A program made the translations under genes and the position numbers. 5,744 bases of DNA from positions 1 to 5,744 of the forward strand of contig JAVVHL010000081.1 of assembly GCA_032249575.1 (NCBI GenBank). Reading direction: 5' to 3'. The notes under the pieces were generated by a model. The model saw nothing but the letters and a program-made list of their open reading frames with translations. It did no database searches and was not told the DNA's origin. The DNA comes from Calditenuis sp032249575. Lineage in GTDB: Archaea; Thermoproteota; Nitrososphaeria_A; Caldarchaeales; Calditenuaceae. Positions 4,721-5,744 of this stretch are shown here, in pieces (position 1 is the stretch's first letter; the number at the start of each line of letters is the position of its first letter).

Positions 4721-5547
4721 GCTGATCGCATCTCAAGAACCCTCTTGGCTATCCGGTAGTGGACCTCGTCGACCATGGTGCCCTGAAGTTCAGCCGATGC
4801 CCTGCCGGTCTTCCTCGCTTGGTCAAGGACCTCGACCACCATCTCAGCCCACCTCACGTCCTCCTCTGAAGGTGAGAAGACCTCGTTGATCACGGGGACC
4901 TGTGACGGATGGACTGCGAACTTGCCGTCGTAGCCGAGCGCCTTAGCCTCCAAAGCCTCGGCCCTGAGACCCTCCAGATCGTTGAGCGCCGCATAGGGCG
5001 TGTCCACGGCGACCAGCCCGTGAGCCTTGGCAGCGATCGCTACGAGGGACCTGGGGACTAGGACGTTCAGGTTGGAGGAAGGGAGCGCACCCATCGAGAG
5101 CGCGAAGTCGAACTTCCCGAAGGCTAGCCCGATCACGCCCTCCTCTGAGGCTATGTTTTGGGCGGCGAGGACGCCGCGGGGCGACTCGATCAGCGCGATG
5201 ACCTTGAAGGTCGCACCGACCTCCGACGCCACCTCCCTCATCCGAAAGACGTCTTCAGGACCGTCGCACTTCGGCAGAATCACCACCTCTATGCCCGCTT
5301 CAGCAGCGGCCCTCAGGTCCTCGCGGAAGTGAGGTGTCCCGATCGAGTTCACCCTCACCGCCAGCAGCTGCCCTGACCTCGACCTGATCTCCTCCGCTGC
5401 CCATCCGAGCTTGGCCCTCGCATCCGTCTTCGCGCTTTCCGGCACCGAGTCCTCCAGGTCGAGGACCACCGCGTCCGCACCTGTCTCCGGAGCCTTCCTG
5501 ACGAACCGCTCCACGTTCGCCGGAACGAAGAGCAGGGACCTCAGCAT
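4693..5547 (-). CDS. CitE/HpcH-HpaI family CoA-ester lyase
   Basis: A 284-residue TIM-barrel protein of the citrate lyase beta-like family, normal length. Members cleave or hydrolyse 3-hydroxyacyl-CoA esters such as malyl-CoA, citramalyl-CoA or citryl-CoA, using a Mg2+ ion, in the cytoplasm. Motifs in order: R3-S-L-L-F-V-P-A at the first strand; A25-V-V-L-D-L-E-D-S-V35; V64-R65-V-N (substrate-binding Arg); L91-P-K; L119-I-E121-S (metal Glu); F143-G-K-F-D147-F (metal Asp; usually G-x-x-D-F); Y207-D-G-K and A211-V-H-P-S-Q216. A C-terminal helical lid follows, with E253-L-Q-G-T-M-V-D where relatives have x-x-G-x-M-I-D. No citrate lyase alpha or gamma subunit genes adjoin, so a stand-alone lyase or thioesterase is likelier than a CitDEF complex; the exact substrate cannot be read from sequence. 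ATG 5547 is fixed by an in-frame stop at 5562-5560. Confidence 0.87.
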   Translation of the reverse strand: MLRSLLFVPANVERFVRKAPETGADAVVLDLEDSVPESAKTDARAKLGWAAEEIRSRSGQLLAVRVNSIGTPHFREDLRAAAEAGIEVVILPKCDGPEDVFRMREVASEVGATFKVIALIESPRGVLAAQNIASEEGVIGLAFGKFDFALSMGALPSSNLNVLVPRSLVAIAAKAHGLVAVDTPYAALNDLEGLRAEALEAKALGYDGKFAVHPSQVPVINEVFSPSEEDVRWAEMVVEVLDQARKTGRASAELQGTMVDEVHYRIAKRVLEMRSAHSRSESVK

Positions 5548-5559
5548 CGTCCCCCATCG

Positions 5560-5567
5560 TCACCTCC
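5560..5567 (-). promoter_or_regulatory. Perfect Shine-Dalgarno-like motif before the CitE-like gene
   Basis: GGAGGTGA on the minus strand is a full match to the archaeal anti-SD target and lies 12 bases before ATG 5547, which is somewhat far. It also lies between the TATA-like element and the transcription start that element predicts, so it may be outside the mRNA. A second purine run, GGGGG at 5555-5551, lies only 3 bases before the ATG. Confidence 0.4.
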
Positions 5568-5572
5568 ATCAG

Positions 5573-5580
5573 ATTAAATT
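5573..5580 (-). promoter_or_regulatory. TATA-like element of the CitE-like gene
   Basis: On the minus strand the sequence is AATTTAAT, the best TATA match in the window. Its centre is about 29 bases before ATG 5547, so transcription should start within a few bases of the ATG and the mRNA would be leaderless. Confidence 0.6.
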
Positions 5581-5589
5581 CCCCTGCTG

Positions 5590-5602
5590 GCTGAAACGGT
5601 TG
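5590..5602 (+). repeat. 13-base exact direct repeat, copy 2
   Basis: Second copy of GCTGAAACGGTTG (first at 3985-3997). Its last six bases, CGGTTG (5597-5602), form a perfect inverted repeat with CAACCG at 5632-5637, flanking the TATA-like element of the tRNA gene on both sides. Confidence 0.3.
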
Positions 5603-5619
5603 GCCGAAGTCCCGTTACC

Positions 5620-5627
5620 GATAAATG
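5620..5627 (+). promoter_or_regulatory. TATA-like element of the tRNA-Gly gene
   Basis: GATAAATG is the AT-rich island nearest to the tRNA. Its centre lies 29-30 bases before the first tRNA base at 5653, predicting transcription from about 5650 and a very short 5' leader for RNase P to remove. Confidence 0.6.
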
Positions 5628-5652
5628 CACGCAACCGGAATCGCTTGAGGGA

Positions 5653-5728
5653 GCGGCCGTCGTCTAGCCTGGACTAGGACGGCGGGGCTCCGGCCCGCAG
5701 ATCCCGGGTTCAAATCCCGGCGGCCGCA
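5653..5728 (+). tRNA. tRNA-Gly (anticodon UCC)
   Basis: A full 76-base cloverleaf. The acceptor stem GCGGCCG (5653-5659) pairs perfectly with CGGCCGC (5721-5727), with discriminator A at 5728; CCA is not encoded. The D arm is GTCT/GGAC with an 11-base loop containing A14, G15, G18-G19 and A21. The anticodon stem GCGGG/CCCGC is all G-C. The variable loop is AGATC. The T arm is CCGGG-TTCAAAT-CCCGG. The anticodon TCC (5689-5691), acceptor sequence and A73 match archaeal tRNA-Gly. The 7-base anticodon loop reads GCTCCGG, so position 33 is C instead of the nearly universal U, and 37-38 are G-G where archaeal glycine tRNAs usually have A-A. The loop has standard length, so no intron is present. The gene is divergent from the CitE-like gene and has its own TATA-like element. 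Confidence 0.9.
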
Positions 5729-5744
5729 TCCATGTCCTCTCGAT

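Noticed and set aside
5300..5569. 89-codon minus-strand frame beginning right after the TATA-like element
   Set aside because: It overlaps the CitE-like gene in another frame and encodes a G/R/E-rich low-complexity chain. The CitE frame carries all the conserved motifs.
5682..5698. Possible intron in the tRNA anticodon loop
   Set aside because: The loop between the paired stems has exactly seven bases, so there is no room for an intron and no bulge-helix-bulge structure.
1..5744. CRISPR arrays, insertion sequences, phage or defence genes
   Set aside because: I see no regularly spaced repeats, terminal inverted repeats, transposase or defence motifs. Nearly all bases are accounted for by housekeeping genes.

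Overview
The window reads as a compact stretch of a GC-rich archaeal chromosome, most likely from the Thermoproteota/TACK side of the tree. The archaeal signs are a KEOPS subunit Cgi121, an L10e-type (uL16) ribosomal protein, a free-standing AlaX editing protein, a tRNA-Gly without an encoded CCA, AT-rich TATA-like islands about 25-30 bases before several genes, and frequent TTG starts with little or no leader. The HisA motifs look closer to the divergent crenarchaeal type than to bacterial ones. I cannot fix the lineage further.

Layout from left to right: the first codons of an unidentified minus-strand gene; cgi121 (minus), joined to it by a stop/start overlap; a divergent promoter region; the L10e gene (plus); a small unidentified two-helix membrane protein (plus); hisA (minus); an archaeal 5-formyltetrahydrofolate cyclo-ligase family protein (plus); an unidentified four-helix membrane protein (minus); alaX (plus); a CitE/HpcH-HpaI family CoA-ester lyase (minus); and a tRNA-Gly(UCC) (plus). 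The genes alternate strand almost one by one. Each divergent junction holds one short AT-rich island, though the quality of these islands varies. Two of the convergent junctions actually overlap (22 and 28 bases) and a third has a gap of only 25 bases or so, so there is almost no spare DNA. The longest gene-free stretch is about 155 bases, in front of alaX.

Functionally this is mostly housekeeping. Cgi121 (t6A modification of tRNA), L10e, AlaX (removal of wrongly attached amino acids from tRNA-Ala) and tRNA-Gly all serve translation. HisA serves histidine synthesis, the cyclo-ligase homologue one-carbon metabolism, and the CitE-like protein CoA-ester metabolism. No multi-gene pathway operon is present. 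I found no mobile element, CRISPR array, phage gene or defence system. The points most worth a second look are the tRNA-Gly anticodon loop with C where U33 is expected, the Asp replacing the usual Cys zinc ligand in AlaX, the unusual leader of alaX, the start-site conflict in front of the CitE-like gene, and two membrane proteins of unknown function.
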